64,000 nt of DNA from Streptococcus salivarius (GTDB lineage: Bacteria; Bacillota; Bacilli; Lactobacillales; Streptococcaceae). The stretch's first letter is position 1, and every line of letters begins with the position of its first letter. Position numbers and translations under genes: made by a program. The notes beneath the pieces were generated by a model. It saw nothing but the letters and a program-made list of their open reading frames with translations. It did not search any database and was not told where the DNA came from. Positions 63,365 through 64,000 of the stretch are shown one piece after another. The DNA lies in assembly GCF_009738225.1 (NCBI RefSeq), contig NZ_CP018187.1:1932501-1996500 (forward strand), written 5' to 3'.

Positions 63365-63655
63365 TTACGCGTCAAGTTTAACGATCATGTGACGAAGAAT
63401 GTCACCGTTGATTTTTGAAAGACGGTCAAACTCGTTAAGAGCTGCATCGTCGTTTGCTTCAACGTTAACAACGTGGTAAAGTCCTTCACGGAAATCTTGG
63501 ATTTCGTATGCAAGACGACGTTTTTCCCAATCTTTTGATTCAACAACAGTTGCACCGTTGTCAGTCAAGATAGAATCGAAACGTGCTACCAAAGCGTTTT
63601 TAGCTTCTTCTTCAATGTTTGGACGAATGATATAAAGAATTTCGTATTTAGCCAT
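63365..63655 (-). CDS. rpsF: 30S ribosomal protein S6
   Basis: 96 residues from [27 protein letters not shown]-terminal [23 protein letters not shown]. The ATG at 63655 with AGAGGAGG is the true start; the upstream in-frame codons belong to the leader. First gene of the operon. Confidence 0.98.
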   Translation of the reverse strand: MAKYEILYIIRPNIEEEAKNALVARFDSILTDNGATVVESKDWEKRRLAYEIQDFREGLYHVVNVEANDDAALNEFDRLSKINGDILRHMIVKLDA

Positions 63656-63659
63656 TGAT

Positions 63660-63721
63660 ATTTTCCTCCTCTTTTGGTCTAATGACTCATGGTCTTTCGC
63701 CACGAGTAAGTGAGGTGCACT
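63660..63721 (-). promoter_or_regulatory. rpsF leader with two hairpins
   Basis: Minus-strand stems GTGAG / CTCAC, then ACTCGTGG / CCATGAGT with loop CGAAAGA, before the ribosome site. A place where S6:S18 autoregulation would act, but the CCG-containing consensus of the known S6:S18 RNA motif is not evident. Confidence 0.45.
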
Positions 63722-63732
63722 CACAAGATATA

Positions 63733-63761
63733 ATTCTACCAAAGTTTGAAGGATAATGCAA
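63733..63761 (-). promoter_or_regulatory. Promoter of rpsF-ssb-rpsR
   Basis: Minus-strand -35 TTGCAT (63756-63761), 17-base spacer, -10 TAGAAT (63733-63738). Confidence 0.7.
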
Positions 63762-63846
63762 GGGAAAAGTGAATAGATAGAAATTTGAATCGCTAAGAAA
63801 AAAATTAAGCCTTATGAGTCGTCTTTTCTCCGGCCAAACTTCATGC

Positions 63847-63861
63847 TAAAATAAGAGAATG
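63847..63861 (+). promoter_or_regulatory. Extended -10 next to the last ORF
   Basis: TGCTAAAAT (-10 at 63847-63852) on the plus strand. Start of transcription would be about 63859, the first base of the ATG. Confidence 0.4.
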
Positions 63862-64000
63862 CTTTATCATAAAAAGAAATTAGGAGAAAAACTAGGGCTT
63901 CCAACCTTTAACCACTACTATAATATCCCTATTACTTCCCTAGAATATGATTTAAAAAACTTAGGTCAGAGTGACGTCTACATTATCACTTTCAAACAGG
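63859..64000 (+). CDS. Unknown protein, N-terminal part, cut by window edge
   Basis: An open frame of 47 codons running off the right edge: MLYHKKKLGEKLGLPTFNHYY..., then YNIPITSLEYDLKNLGQSDVYI and on. There is no stop within the window. The ribosome site is poor (AAGAGA), and an extended -10 lies so close that the transcript would be leaderless. The composition is protein-like, but I do not recognise it; it may be a false start of a gene that begins further on. Confidence 0.45.
   Translation, partial: MLYHKKKLGEKLGLPTFNHYYNIPITSLEYDLKNLGQSDVYIITFKQ

Noticed and set aside
63656..63730. Known S6:S18 leader RNA before rpsF
   Set aside because: Hairpins exist, but the conserved CCG-containing element was not found, so only the structure is reported.
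63000..63780. Competence SigX box for ssb
   Set aside because: No TACGAATA-like box was seen; the promoter before rpsF is an ordinary vegetative one.

Overview
The window looks like a chromosomal segment of a Streptococcus of the salivarius group (S. salivarius / S. thermophilus / S. vestibularis). It is low-GC, with strong AGGAGG ribosome sites and many extended -10 promoters (TGnTATAAT). Streptococcal gene blocks are recognisable: proBA, rexBA, secA-aro-aro-acpS-alr-recG, the divergent scrA / scrBR sucrose locus, asp23-nusB, efp, uvrA, corA and rpsF-ssb-rpsR. I saw no rRNA, tRNA, CRISPR array, transposase or prophage gene.

Layout. 0-7 kb: three tandem DUF805 membrane proteins (the first cut by the window edge), proline synthesis (proB-proA, apparently leaderless), an ABC exporter, a DUF554 protein and a candidate structured small RNA at 6.85-6.98 kb. 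7-17 kb: the RexAB helicase-nuclease, then two tandem ComD/BlpH-type sensor proteins that have lost the phospho-accepting histidine. 17-23 kb: an unusual operon encoding an Hsp70-like protein, a degenerate J-domain-like membrane protein, an ABCG-type transporter, an 86-residue membrane protein and a Ser-rich surface protein. 23-31 kb: S66 peptidase, LytTR regulator with a LiaF-like partner, a TcaA-like protein and a Gln/Ala/Pro-repeat membrane protein, a HAD-MazG fusion and asparaginase. 31-34 kb: small XRE regulator with membrane partners, a TATCG-N5-CGATA operator set, and an intergenic region with a 25-codon ORF. 34-44 kb: recG, alr, acpS, two DAHP synthases, secA, manA. 44-50 kb: the sucrose regulon and nusB-asp23. 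50-57 kb: efp, comEB, pepP, an ABC pair, and a competence/bacteriocin-like cluster. 57-64 kb: uvrA, corA, DUF1129, a DUF4300 lipoprotein, rpsR-ssb-rpsF and the start of one further ORF.

Most interesting systems. (1) At 54.6-56.5 kb two promoters have the same architecture: a perfect GTGACAT-AA-ATGTCAC palindrome, a T-tract, then TATAAT exactly 23 bases from the palindrome. This fits direct ComR (competence pheromone receptor) control. One drives a 49-residue double-glycine peptide and a small membrane protein. The other drives a 16-residue hydrophobic peptide and a secreted CxxC thioredoxin-like protein. (2) The Hsp70 / J-like / ABC operon is tied to the TcaA-like cluster 5 kb away by a short W-x3-F-x4-5-GR module found four times in three proteins, and by a shared 14-base promoter sequence. 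I know of no description of this linkage. (3) There are also tandem pseudo-histidine-kinases, a candidate sRNA and several regulated small ORFs.

Starts were moved from the longest ORF to the codon with a good ribosome site for proA, rexB, the S66 peptidase, LytTR, scrA, asp23, comEB, corA, rpsF and others. All functional calls rest on motif and family recognition by eye; no database search was run.
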